Assembly: GCA_964363305.1 (NCBI GenBank)
Contig: CAYIHX010000017.1
Coordinates: forward strand, 1-64,000
Direction of reading: 5' to 3'
DNA length: 64,000 nt
DNA from: CAYIHX01 sp964363305
GTDB taxonomy: Bacteria > Bdellovibrionota > UBA1018
Shown here: one piece after another, positions 41,758 to 50,145 of the stretch
Layout: each line of letters starts with the position of its first letter
Numbering within the stretch: position 1 is the first letter of the stretch
Program-made: the position numbers and the translations under genes
Notes under the pieces: generated by a model
Database searches by the model: none
What the model was told of the DNA's origin: nothing
What the model saw: the letters and a program-made list of their open reading frames with translations, nothing else

Positions 41758-43694
41758 CGCCTCCTACCGGAAGTTCGCCTCCGAAGAAAGGTCTTGCCCC
41801 GTACCTCACGGTGATTGCGTGGATGAGCCTGGGAATCTACCTGCTCTATGTTCTTGCCGTGATCCTCATTCTGGATACCCCTTTTTTCCGCTGGGCGGCA
41901 AAGCTGGAGGACCCCACTTTGACCTACGCCGAGTTCTCCGGCGCCTGGTCGCTCGTCCCTGGAAAGATTCACATCCGCGAGTTCAAAGTCGTCGTGCTGG
42001 ATTCGAACGTCGATATCGAAGTGAAGGTTCGGGATATCGTGGGGTGGATCAATCCCCTTCGGCTGCTTCGAAGCGAAGTCGACGTGCTTTCAATCCGAGG
42101 CGAGCGGGCGACATTTCGGTACCTTGCAAAAACCGCTTCGGAAGGAGCGGCGTTCCACGGTGAGCATTCCTCCGCGGAGACCCAGAAGTCCGTGTCGGAT
42201 GAAGAGCTCGAGCTTCGGGCCCGAAAAAACTGGAAAATTTTTGTTCGGGGGATTGTCTTGAACGTCGAGAGCGCCTCGTTTGAAGGACGGGAGCTTCGCG
42301 GTCAAAAGATGAAAGTCCGCGGTGGATTTTTTCTTCAGCCAGGAACCGCGGCAGAGGTTTTCCCGTCCAGTTTGGAGATCGAAGGGGGCGCTTTTGGTTC
42401 CGGGATCACGCGGATTCAGCTCCGTGGCGAGACCCGTTTCCATCGCTTCTGGCTGAGGGATTCGTCCGGGGACCAGATTTTCCGGTACTTCGACGTCGAC
42501 GTGACCGCGAAAGGCGCCGCGGAAAATTTCGAGGCGCTCAACCTGACTTTGCGAAGTTTGCCCGGCTATCGCTTTCGCCGTCTGGGCGGAAATGTCCAGC
42601 TCACGGTAGCGGCGCGGAAGGGGATGCTTCAGCCCGGTAGCGAGCTGGTCGTCGATCCGAGCCAAATCGAGTTTGAGAGCCCACAGTTTGAGCTGGCCGG
42701 GAGGGGCAAGGTCCGGTGGTTCGTTCCGTGGGCGCCGGGGGCGTCTTATTCGGAAATCGAGAGCGATGTACGGGCCGTGCGATTCAAGGTCCAGGCCGGC
42801 AAGATGGCGCAAGTCCGGGCTTCGGCCAGCCGAATTCAAGCTCGGGCCCGAATTCAAGGACTCCATCTCGTGAAGCCCTTCGTCGGCGTTCGGGCTCGTG
42901 TCGATTTGCGGGAGGCGCGAGTTTTCGCTCGAGGCATTCGGAAATTCAAGGCGGACCCGCACTGGTCTGTGAAGGGCTTGGCGAAGGGAGGTTTTTCTCT
43001 GGTCAGCGGCGACGAGCCACCGGCTTCTTGGCCTTTTCAGCGGTCCAAAGCGGGTCTGACCTTTGAAATCCTCTTCGCGGACTTCATCTCCTCCGTCACT
43101 CCGACGTACTTCGACGCCACGGGAAAGGTTCGCACGGACCTCGAGCCCGTCGATCTTCGTACCGGACGCGCGCGCTTCTCGGACGTTGATGTCGATCTCT
43201 CAGTAGGCACGCGGATGTTTGATCGGTTTTCGGTGAGCCTCAAAACGAAAGCGCTCAGTCGAATTCTCCCGGTGGCGACGGGCGGTGATGGAAACTGGAG
43301 TGGGTCGTCCGTTCTGAAGATCGGTGAATTCGGTACCATGCTCACCGCTTTGAAAGACACTCTCGAGCTGCCGGGCTTGGCCGTCAGTTTGCTGGGCGCG
43401 CGCAACCTGATGGCCGAATTCGACTGGGAGCTGACGTCCGAGCAGTTGTGGCTTCGCGCACCTCGGATTGAGACGGACGGAGGCTGGACGGCCTGGGGCA
43501 CGCTCGTGCATTCGTTCCTGACAGATCAACCCGAGCTCGCAGTGGAAGCTCGTGTGCTGAGTGTGCTGCCGATCGGCCTCGTTCGGCAGGGTTCCAGGAC
43601 CTCGTTCACCCTGTTTCCGACCGCGGGTTGGTTTGATGCTCGCGTGCTCGGGTTGGGGGAGTCCGATTTTCATAGCCCGGAGGGATTCCAATGA
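41727..43694 (+). CDS. AsmA/TamB-like envelope protein (DUF748-like)
   Basis: A 655-residue protein with a single transmembrane helix (about residues 25-50) and a long periplasmic beta-rich part. Near the N-terminus it has VEVKVRDIVGWINPLRLLRSEVDVLSI-like wording typical of AsmA-like groove proteins, which span the periplasm to carry phospholipid. The assignment is by pattern, not by a decisive motif. The start overlaps the divergent lipoprotein gene and the stop overlaps pirin by ATGA. Confidence 0.55.
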   Translation: MSKMVPEAASSPPTGSSPPKKGLAPYLTVIAWMSLGIYLLYVLAVILILDTPFFRWAAKLEDPTLTYAEFSGAWSLVPGKIHIREFKVVVLDSNVDIEVKVRDIVGWINPLRLLRSEVDVLSIRGERATFRYLAKTASEGAAFHGEHSSAETQKSVSDEELELRARKNWKIFVRGIVLNVESASFEGRELRGQKMKVRGGFFLQPGTAAEVFPSSLEIEGGAFGSGITRIQLRGETRFHRFWLRDSSGDQIFRYFDVDVTAKGAAENFEALNLTLRSLPGYRFRRLGGNVQLTVAARKGMLQPGSELVVDPSQIEFESPQFELAGRGKVRWFVPWAPGASYSEIESDVRAVRFKVQAGKMAQVRASASRIQARARIQGLHLVKPFVGVRARVDLREARVFARGIRKFKADPHWSVKGLAKGGFSLVSGDEPPASWPFQRSKAGLTFEILFADFISSVTPTYFDATGKVRTDLEPVDLRTGRARFSDVDVDLSVGTRMFDRFSVSLKTKALSRILPVATGGDGNWSGSSVLKIGEFGTMLTALKDTLELPGLAVSLLGARNLMAEFDWELTSEQLWLRAPRIETDGGWTAWGTLVHSFLTDQPELAVEARVLSVLPIGLVRQGSRTSFTLFPTAGWFDARVLGLGESDFHSPEGFQ

Positions 43695-44344
43695 TTCAAC
43701 TGAGAAAGTCCGAAGAGAGAGGTCATTTCGATCACGGTTGGCTGGACACCTATCACACGTTTTCTTTCTCCCAGTACCACGACCCGAAGTTCATGGGCTT
43801 CAGCGATCTGCGCGTGATCAATGAGGACAAGATCGCCCCGGGGGAAGGCTTTGGCACCCACGGACATCGAGACATGGAGATCATCACTTACGTGATCTCC
43901 GGTGGGGTGGGCCATAAAGACAGCATGGGTAACGGCGAGACGATTCCGCCGGGTGAGTTTCAATACATGAGCGCGGGCCAGGGCGTGACTCATAGCGAGT
44001 TCAATGGTTCCGATCGCGAGGTCACTCACCTTTTTCAAATTTGGATTCAGCCCGACGAAATGGGAGTGAAGCCTCGTTACGGGCGTTTGTCGTTCAGCCC
44101 GGAGGAGAAGCGGGGGGCTTTGCGTCTCGTTGCCTCGAAGAGCGGTGAGAACGGGTCGATTGCGATTCGACAAGATGTGCGTCTCTATGTGGCGGGCCTG
44201 GAGGCGGGGCGCGCGCTTGAAGCGCCGCTTGCACTGGGGCGCAAGGCTTGGGTTCATGCCGTCCGGGGGGCGGTCTCGGTGAACGGAGTGGCGCTTCGGG
44301 GAGGTGACTCCGTGGCCGTGAAAGATGAGGCCACGCTCCGTTTT
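43691..44344 (+). CDS. Pirin family protein, 3' end lost in assembly gap
   Basis: 218 codons of a pirin (bicupin) protein are present, then ten N. The iron ligands of the N-terminal cupin are kept: H57, H59, H101 and E103. Pirins bind Fe and some act as quercetin dioxygenases; others have regulatory roles. About 10 residues and the stop are missing. The stop is expected inside the absent left arm of the family A repeat. It is co-translated with the AsmA-like gene. Confidence 0.82.
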
Positions 44345-44354
44345 NNNNNNNNNN
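44345..44354. other. Assembly gap (10 N) inside a family A repeat
   Basis: Ten N between the pirin gene and the surviving right arm of a family A repeat. The true gap size is unknown. A palindrome such as that at 54093-54189, or a whole RAYT element, could be missing. Confidence 0.95.
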
Positions 44355-44371
44355 TGGAGCCTGACCCCTCA
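44355..44371 (-). repeat. Family A repeat, partial (gap side)
   Basis: The sequence is TGAGGGGTCAGGCTCCA on the minus strand, identical to the outer box of the copies at 5274 and 6068. Its TGA (plus-strand 44369-44371) is the stop of the FHA-GGDEF gene. Confidence 0.85.
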
Positions 44372-45304
44372 GCTCGCGACGCAGACTTTGTTTCGGCCGG
44401 TCTCTTTGGCTTGATAGAGCGCCTTGTCGGCGCATTTGAGCAGGGCCAGGCCTGAGTCGGTATCGGCACGCATCTCCGCCACGCCCATGCTGGTCGTGAT
44501 GGGTAGTTTTTTGCCTTCATAGATAAAAGCGTGTGACTCGATCGCGCTGCGGATTCTCTCCCCGAGCTGAATCGCGTCTTTGAGGCTGGTGTTGCCGAGA
44601 AGCACGACGAACTCCTCGCCACCGAAGCGCGCGAAGATGTCCTTGGGTCTGAGGTGCGAAGTCTTGATGAGGTGGGTGAATTCTTTCAGTACGAAATCGC
44701 CAGCATCGTGCCCATGGTTGTCATTCACCTTCTTGAAAAAATCGAGATCGAAGTAGAGCAGGGTGAAGTCCGTATGGAGTGCGCGCGCGCGCTTGAATTC
44801 GGCCTCGAGCGCCTCCATCAGGTAACCCTTGTTGAAGATCTTCGTCATCGCGTCGGTATGGGCGGCCGAGCTCAGATTTCCGATGAACAGCGTTTCGAGC
44901 TCTCCCTGGGGAAGAAATTTGAGAATGGAATTGCCGAGGCGAACCATGTCTTCTTTGGTGAGTTTCACGGTGCTGTTTGCTTCGACCTTCTTGTCGTTCA
45001 CGAACGTACCGTTGGATGAGCCGAGGTCAGTGAGGGTTACCACGCCGTTCTTTTTGGTGATCTGCGCGTGCCTGCGCGAAATGCTTTGGTCAGCGAGCGA
45101 GATTTCCACCGCGGGATCGCGACCGATCACCATTTCCTCCTGCGTGAGAAAGTAGCGCTGCCCTTGGGGAGTGCCCCGGACAATGATTAGACAGGCCGGT
45201 TGGTCTTTGGCTTTTTCCATCTCCTTTTTCAGGGTGGCTTGGTCGCCGCTGAGGACCGTCGTCTTTTCGCTATTATCGTCTCCGTCTTGGGGGGGTACGC
45301 TCAT
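44369..45304 (-). CDS. FHA-GGDEF diguanylate cyclase (DgcB-like)
   Basis: A 311-residue protein with an FHA phosphothreonine-binding domain (about residues 55-125: VIGRDP, SISRRHAQI, SSNGTFVND) and a GGDEF domain. The active-site loop is GGEEF (RFGGEEFVVL), so it should make c-di-GMP; an RxxD inhibitory site is not evident. The same two-domain order occurs in DgcB of Bdellovibrio bacteriovorus, needed for prey invasion, so this could be its orthologue. The stop is the family A repeat's TGA. Confidence 0.85.
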   Translation of the reverse strand: MSVPPQDGDDNSEKTTVLSGDQATLKKEMEKAKDQPACLIIVRGTPQGQRYFLTQEEMVIGRDPAVEISLADQSISRRHAQITKKNGVVTLTDLGSSNGTFVNDKKVEANSTVKLTKEDMVRLGNSILKFLPQGELETLFIGNLSSAAHTDAMTKIFNKGYLMEALEAEFKRARALHTDFTLLYFDLDFFKKVNDNHGHDAGDFVLKEFTHLIKTSHLRPKDIFARFGGEEFVVLLGNTSLKDAIQLGERIRSAIESHAFIYEGKKLPITTSMGVAEMRADTDSGLALLKCADKALYQAKETGRNKVCVAS

Positions 45305-45343
45305 GGTTTTTAAAGGTTAAAAGGAATGATCGCTTGGCGTCAA

Positions 45344-46729
45344 TCATTCCTCGCGGCGACCCCGAAGACGGGCATACGCCGAATTTTCTTCATCCTCATT
45401 GCGGCGCGTCTCCGCATCCATCAATTCGCTGCCCCGCTGGAGGCTGTCCTTGATGTATATTTTTCCCTCTTCAACGCCGGGTTGGTCAAAAGGGTTGACC
45501 CCCCAGGCGGTGCCTACGAAGGCGGTCAGCGTGCTGAGGGCGAAATAAAGCGCACCGAGGTTGCGTTCGTCGAGGATGTCGAGCTTCCACGAGAAATGAG
45601 GTCGATCGCGCCTGCTCAGAACGAGAGAGATCGCTTGATATTCGATTCGCAGGAGGTCGTGTAGTGAGGTTCTGCTCAAGAGGTCGAAAGCGGGAAACTG
45701 AGAAAGTCCGGCTCCGGCCAGCGTCCGCGGGAGCTTAACCTCGTCTTCGACCTGGTCGATCGTGAGGAAGAAGGTCACTTTGTCATCGGGGCCGTCACGC
45801 ATGAGCTGCAGGATGCTGTGTTGGTCGGTCGTGCCGAGCGCTGCGAGTGGTGTGAAGCCCTTTCCGTCCTTACCTAGGCTCTCGCCCCAAAGCTGCACGA
45901 ACCAGGAACTCATCGAGCGCAGAGGCGTCGAGTAAGGCATGCAGACGTGAACTGGGCGTTTCTTGGCGTGGCGGAGGAGATCGATTCCGATCGTGAAAAG
46001 CGCATTTTTCTCGATGGCAGTGCGTTCACAATAATCACGCACCTGTTTGGCGCCCTGTAGGAAACTGACTGGGTCGAGCCCCGCGAGGAGAGCCGGAAAG
46101 AGTCCAACGGGAGAGAAGACGCTGAAGCGGCCGCCGATGGAAGGATCGATGTCGAGCGTGCGAATTTTGTGCTGGATGGCAAAAGCTCGGAGGTCTCCAC
46201 GCACGGGGTCCGTCACCGCGACCACCTGGTTAGACCAGCGTTCTTTGCCGAGCCACTCGAGCGCGAGCATCGCCTGGGCCATGGTTTCAAACGTGGTGCC
46301 TGATTTCGTGACGATGCAGACGAGCGTCTTTTCCGGGCGGAGCAGCGCGAGAGTGGTGCGCCATTCGATGGGATCGGGGTTCTCCAGGAAGTGAAAGCGG
46401 GGCTCGGGGTTTTTCCGATGCGCGAGGGCGGCCATCAGGCTGATGGGCCCGAGTGAGCTGCCTCCGATTCCAAGAAAGAGAACGTCAGTGGGATGGAGGG
46501 TTCCGCGAATCTGGGAGGTGAGGGTTTGACAGGCTTCGAGCTGCGAAATTTTCAGGTCAATCGGCGCGTTATAGAAGCCGACCTCGCCGGAGTCGAAGCG
46601 TGCATGCAACTTCGACCAGGCTTGCGCCGGGTCAAAGCCCTCGGCGGCTGTTTTCCCGGGGCCGTGAAGGAGTCCGGACCAATCAAGAGTGAGGGGCGCG
46701 CTGCCAAGTTTTCCTGCGGTGGTGCTCAT
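45344..46729 (-). CDS. pgi: Glucose-6-phosphate isomerase
   Basis: A 461-residue PGI interconverting glucose 6-phosphate and fructose 6-phosphate. Markers: LGIGGSSLGP, IVTKSGTTFET, ATDP-type VAVTDP, DPSIGGRFSVFSPVGLFP and the C-terminal NPFDQPGVEEGK. It is shorter than E. coli Pgi and resembles the compact PGI forms. Start ATG 46729 (MSTTAGK) is preferred to an upstream one. Confidence 0.9.
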   Translation of the reverse strand: MSTTAGKLGSAPLTLDWSGLLHGPGKTAAEGFDPAQAWSKLHARFDSGEVGFYNAPIDLKISQLEACQTLTSQIRGTLHPTDVLFLGIGGSSLGPISLMAALAHRKNPEPRFHFLENPDPIEWRTTLALLRPEKTLVCIVTKSGTTFETMAQAMLALEWLGKERWSNQVVAVTDPVRGDLRAFAIQHKIRTLDIDPSIGGRFSVFSPVGLFPALLAGLDPVSFLQGAKQVRDYCERTAIEKNALFTIGIDLLRHAKKRPVHVCMPYSTPLRSMSSWFVQLWGESLGKDGKGFTPLAALGTTDQHSILQLMRDGPDDKVTFFLTIDQVEDEVKLPRTLAGAGLSQFPAFDLLSRTSLHDLLRIEYQAISLVLSRRDRPHFSWKLDILDERNLGALYFALSTLTAFVGTAWGVNPFDQPGVEEGKIYIKDSLQRGSELMDAETRRNEDEENSAYARLRGRREE

Positions 46730-46796
46730 GAAGGCCTTGTAGCACGCGTCCGCCAAAGGGGAAACGACGGTCTCGGGCTGTCGTGAGCCGGAAGGG

Positions 46797-47930
46797 TTAT
46801 GCCAACAGCGCGCGGCCGATGATGTGCCGCTGTACTTGGTTGGTGCCTTCGACGATCTGAAGCACCTTAGCCTCGCGCATGTAGCGCTCGACCGGGAAGT
46901 CTTGCGTATACCCCGAGCCGCCGAGCACCTGCACGGCGTCGGTGGTCACCTTCATCGCCATGTCGGTGGCGAAAAGTTTAGCCACTGAAGCTTCTGTCGA
47001 GAAAGGCAGTCCTTGGTCGCGCAGGTATGCCGCGCGGTAGACCAGCAGGCGGGCGGCGTCGAGCTGGGTTTTCATGTCGGCCAACATGAAGGAAACGCCC
47101 TGAAACTCTCCGATACTTTTCCCAAACTGCTCGCGCTGGCGAGCGTGGTTAATGGCTACGCTCATGGCTGCCTCCGCTACGCCCACCGCGATCGACGCGA
47201 TGGTGATGCGTCCTCCGTCGAGAGCCTTCATCGCGGCCTTGAATCCCTCGCCTTCGGTACCCACGAGATTCGCGGCGGGAATACGGGTATTTTCCAGCAC
47301 GATCTCCATCGTGTGGGAGGCGTTTGCGCCCATTTTTTTTTCGCGCTTGCCCAGTTGAAATCCAGGCGTACCTTTTTCAAGCACAAAGCACGAGACGCCC
47401 TTTGTTCCGGGCCCGCCGGTGCGGGCCATGAGCATGATCACTTCAGCCGAGTCAGCCTGCGTGATCCATTGCTTCGTGCCGTTGATGATGTAGTGGTCGC
47501 CGTCGCGGCGTGCCGTTGTGCGCAGCGAACCCGCGTCCGAGCCGCTTCCGGCCTCCGATAGAGCAAAGGCTCCGATGCCCTGGCCTGCGGCCAGTCTGGG
47601 GATAAATTTCTTCTTTTGTTCGCTTGTTCCGGATGCCTGAAGAATCATTTGCGGCAGGCCAGTCACGGCCACGCTGATCGCATAGGCTGCACTGACCTTC
47701 GAGAGCTCTTCGAGCGCGATGACATATTCTTGATAGCCGAGGCCCGCGCCGCCCCATTCTTCCGCGACCGGTATACCGGTGAGTCCGAGTTCGCCTAAGC
47801 GCGCGATCAACTCAGGGCGGAAAGTTTCGGTGGCCTCGTCGCCTTCGACGAGCGGGGCGAGCTCCTTCTCGGCGAACTGGCGGGCGAGCTTGCGGAGTTC
47901 CTGGCGTTCGGGCGTTTCAAGGTAGGACAT
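46797..47930 (-). CDS. Acyl-CoA dehydrogenase (short/branched-chain type)
   Basis: A 377-residue FAD enzyme. Signatures: GAFALSEAGSGSDAGSLRTTA, the FAD block QREQFGKSIGEFQ and the C-terminal QIVEGTNQVQRHII, which carries the catalytic glutamate where short-chain and glutaryl/branched-chain enzymes have it. It oxidises an acyl-CoA to trans-enoyl-CoA. A second, isovaleryl-type paralogue lies 3 kb to the right on the same strand. Confidence 0.87.
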   Translation of the reverse strand: MSYLETPERQELRKLARQFAEKELAPLVEGDEATETFRPELIARLGELGLTGIPVAEEWGGAGLGYQEYVIALEELSKVSAAYAISVAVTGLPQMILQASGTSEQKKKFIPRLAAGQGIGAFALSEAGSGSDAGSLRTTARRDGDHYIINGTKQWITQADSAEVIMLMARTGGPGTKGVSCFVLEKGTPGFQLGKREKKMGANASHTMEIVLENTRIPAANLVGTEGEGFKAAMKALDGGRITIASIAVGVAEAAMSVAINHARQREQFGKSIGEFQGVSFMLADMKTQLDAARLLVYRAAYLRDQGLPFSTEASVAKLFATDMAMKVTTDAVQVLGGSGYTQDFPVERYMREAKVLQIVEGTNQVQRHIIGRALLA

Positions 47931-48050
47931 TGTTTATGGATGTACCATGGCGGGGCGCCGGTTGGAATGACTGGTCGGGCATGAGGGAGGTGCAGGGCCT
48001 TCCCCCTGCGCTGCAGCCCGCTCTCTGTGGGGCGCGATGTTCGGAGATGG

Positions 48051-48120
48051 ATTTCGCTCGATGCGAACTTTGAGAGGAGTGACTCAGGATGACGCTTGCC
48101 AGTCTTCGTGTTGGGCGAAA
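48051..48120. repeat. REP family C, copy 1
   Basis: About 70 bases containing ATTTCGCTCGATGCGAA, GACTCAGGATGA and TTGGGCGAAA. This is the two-hairpin pattern of copies at 48893-48962, 49985-50055 and 59146-59216. It lies in the 47931-48153 intergenic region, which holds nothing else recognisable. Confidence 0.75.
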
Positions 48121-48153
48121 CGCCGTCCGACCGGGCTCGTTTTAGGAGGGGGG

Positions 48154-48798
48154 CTACTCCAGCCGAAGGAGCGACCCCGGGAAAGCTTGCAGAGGATTCG
48201 CTCCACTTGCGATAATTCCTAGGTGGATGTTCCGCTCGTACGTGCCGTAGCGATTTTCGAAGTCGTGCCACCGTTCGAGTAATTCCGGAACAGGGAGCCA
48301 AGCATAGCCTTGCGGGACGGAGGGGTCCATGACGTAGGCGTTGGCATCATCGATCGCGACCAACACGACGTAGTGACCGGAATCCCAGAGATTTTTCCAC
48401 TCGATGAGCCGGTCGGCCTGATCGGGCCACGCCTGGATGTCGAGGATGACTGTCTCTCCACGGAGGAGGTGGCCCCTGAGGTCTTCCGCTGTCATTCCCT
48501 TTTTCAACTCGGCTTTGAGGCCGAACGTTTTGAGCGTCTCGAGTATCTTCTTCGGATGAGTGCCCTGCGCCTCGGTCGTATCGAGCATCTTGTGCAGGGT
48601 CATCTCTGGGCCTTCCCAGGCTTGCCAGTAGCGAAGCACTCCGACTGCGGCGGCGGCGCCACAGCTATATACGGTTGCTTGCCGAGTCAGGGGGACGGGC
48701 AGGGCGTCTGCCGGCAGGCTGACCACGGGAGCTGCGGCCCGTGCCAGCGAACTGAGAAGCGCGATCGAAAGAAGCAAAAGGGGGTTCACTCGGCGCAA
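48154..48798 (-). CDS. C39-like papain-fold peptidase, exported
   Basis: A 214-residue protein with a Sec signal (cleavage near ARA) and a C39-type double-glycine/papain-like fold. Catalytic Cys is in ATVYSCGAAAAVGVLRY, His in DSGHYVVLVAI, and an Asp follows in YVMDPS. Stand-alone exported C39-like proteins may process peptides or cross-link the wall. It is not attached to a transporter. The gene ends just left of REP copy 1. Confidence 0.75.
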   Translation of the reverse strand: MRRVNPLLLLSIALLSSLARAAAPVVSLPADALPVPLTRQATVYSCGAAAAVGVLRYWQAWEGPEMTLHKMLDTTEAQGTHPKKILETLKTFGLKAELKKGMTAEDLRGHLLRGETVILDIQAWPDQADRLIEWKNLWDSGHYVVLVAIDDANAYVMDPSVPQGYAWLPVPELLERWHDFENRYGTYERNIHLGIIASGANPLQAFPGSLLRLE

Positions 48799-48892
48799 GC
48801 TAGCTCCTTCGGAAAAAATGACAAGGTGGAATCCTTCTTTTTTTGGAGTGTTTTTTCTTGGAGGCGTCGCTTTCTTGGGGACGATGCGTCAG

Positions 48893-48962
48893 AGTTTCGT
48901 TTTATGCGAAATCTTGGGACCCTGGGTCGGGGTGACTCACTCCGGGCTTCGCTTTGGGCGAA
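48893..48962. repeat. REP family C, copy 2 (upstream of RAYT2)
   Basis: GTTTCGTTTTATGCGAAAT, then GGTGACTCACTCCGGGCTTCGC and GGGCGAAAT: same two-hairpin design as copy 3. It precedes RAYT2 by about 200 bases. In the 48799-49160 stretch I see nothing further except this repeat. Confidence 0.75.
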
Positions 48963-49160
48963 ATGGGAAGCAGCGCCTTACTTGATGATCAGAGAAGGGC
49001 TCATGGCGAATCCGATTCTCGGACTGGAACCTGTTTTTCGGTGGATCTACTTCACTCGTTCGTGATCCCATGCGCCTTTTTTTGGCCCTTGTTTTGCACA
49101 TGAGCCCCGTGATCGATCCGAAGCAAATTCGCTCCAGGGTTGAATCGAGGAGATCGGACT

Positions 49161-50027
49161 ATGGCGCAATACTTTCATCTGACTGTTCGTACCTGCTTTG
49201 GATTTCAAGCCTTCAAGGATCGAAGGGAGGCGGGCGTCGCGTGGAAGCGCCTTCGAGATGCTTTTCCGGACATTGCTGCGGCCTGCCTCATGCCGACGCA
49301 TCTGCATGTGTTGGCGTGGGGAGAGACTGCGCATGAACTCCGGCTCAAGCTGGTGCGAGTTCTGACGGGCCTTCAAAAGACTTTTCCAAGAATGGCTCAT
49401 CATTGGGAGGGGGTTCCGGAGCCTCAGGCGATTCCTGATCGCAAGCATCTTCTCCGGCAGATTCGTTATGTTCACTTGAATCCCTGCCGTGATTCCCTGG
49501 CGGGAGACCCATTGGAATGGGAGTGGTCGACGCATCGGGACTATGTCGGCGGCGTGAAGCGCCCGTGGCCTGATGTTGAGAAAGTCCGAAAAGAGTTGAA
49601 GTGGGCGACTGCGGGCTTCGCTGAGCGCCTGCACGCCTATGTTTCGGCTGATCCTTCTGTTCGTGTTGAGGGGACTCTCCCTCCGGCTCGGCCAGGGTCG
49701 ATTGACGTATTGAGTATCGCGGCGCTGGATCGCGCCGTCGTGGTAGCGGAGAGAAATCAAGAGACGACAACGCTCGGGAGGCGTTTGCTTCGGGACGTCG
49801 CGATCGTTCTGGCGGCGGAAAAGTATCGATGCGGTACCGGAGTGATCGCGAAATATTTCGGGATGACGCCGAGGCGCGTTCAGCAAATCCGAAAAAAGGG
49901 GCAAAGGACGGATCCGCGTCTCATCCAGGCGGTTGAGCTTGTCTTGACGGATGTACGGCTTCGTCCGGTCGACCGCCTCTGCGGGATTTCGCTCAATGCG
50001 AAATCTGGTCGTACTTACTGGGAATGA
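49161..50027 (+). CDS. REP-associated tyrosine transposase 2 with C-terminal HTH
   Basis: A 288-residue RAYT of a different branch from the one at 5304. HUH motif PTHLHVLAW, then IRYVHLNPCRDSLAGDPLEWEWSTHRDYVG, which is the RAYT signature. The C-terminal half (VLAAEKYRCGTGVIAKYFGMTPRRVQQIRKK) is a DnaA-C/HTH-like DNA-binding region. ATG 49161 has GAGGAG upstream. Its last codons run into REP copy 3 and are translated as GISLNAKSG. It lies between REP copies 2 and 3, so family C is its likely cognate repeat. Confidence 0.85.
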   Translation: MAQYFHLTVRTCFGFQAFKDRREAGVAWKRLRDAFPDIAAACLMPTHLHVLAWGETAHELRLKLVRVLTGLQKTFPRMAHHWEGVPEPQAIPDRKHLLRQIRYVHLNPCRDSLAGDPLEWEWSTHRDYVGGVKRPWPDVEKVRKELKWATAGFAERLHAYVSADPSVRVEGTLPPARPGSIDVLSIAALDRAVVVAERNQETTTLGRRLLRDVAIVLAAEKYRCGTGVIAKYFGMTPRRVQQIRKKGQRTDPRLIQAVELVLTDVRLRPVDRLCGISLNAKSGRTYWE

Positions 50028-50055
50028 CTCGTTCCAGGCTTCGCGTTGAGCGAAA
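49985..50055. repeat. REP family C, copy 3 (overlaps RAYT2 3' end)
   Basis: ATTTCGCTCAATGCGAAAT hairpin, GGGAATGACTCGTTCCAGG spacer and TTCGCGTTGAGCGAAA hairpin. The first hairpin and spacer are inside the RAYT2 coding sequence. It is best read as half of the unit that RAYT2 recognises. Confidence 0.8.
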
Positions 50056-50056
50056 A

Positions 50057-50093
50057 GCTGGACCCAATGCGAAGCCTTCTGCGCGGGTCCAGC
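50057..50093. repeat. Hairpin GCTGGACCC / GGGTCCAGC
   Basis: A perfect 9-bp stem (50057-50065 with 50085-50093) follows REP copy 3 and precedes the 3' end of the isovaleryl-type dehydrogenase. There is no T-run on either strand, so it is not a clear intrinsic terminator. Confidence 0.6.
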
Positions 50094-50145
50094 AGGTGAG
50101 GCCGAGCGTGCTGACGCGTTGCCTGTGTTTGCGCGTCGATCGAGT

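Noticed and set aside
47807..48301. 164-codon frame through REP copy 1
   Set aside because: Mostly antisense or out of frame to the acyl-CoA dehydrogenase and C39 genes; the repeat reads as peptide in one frame, but no start or conserved domain supports a gene.
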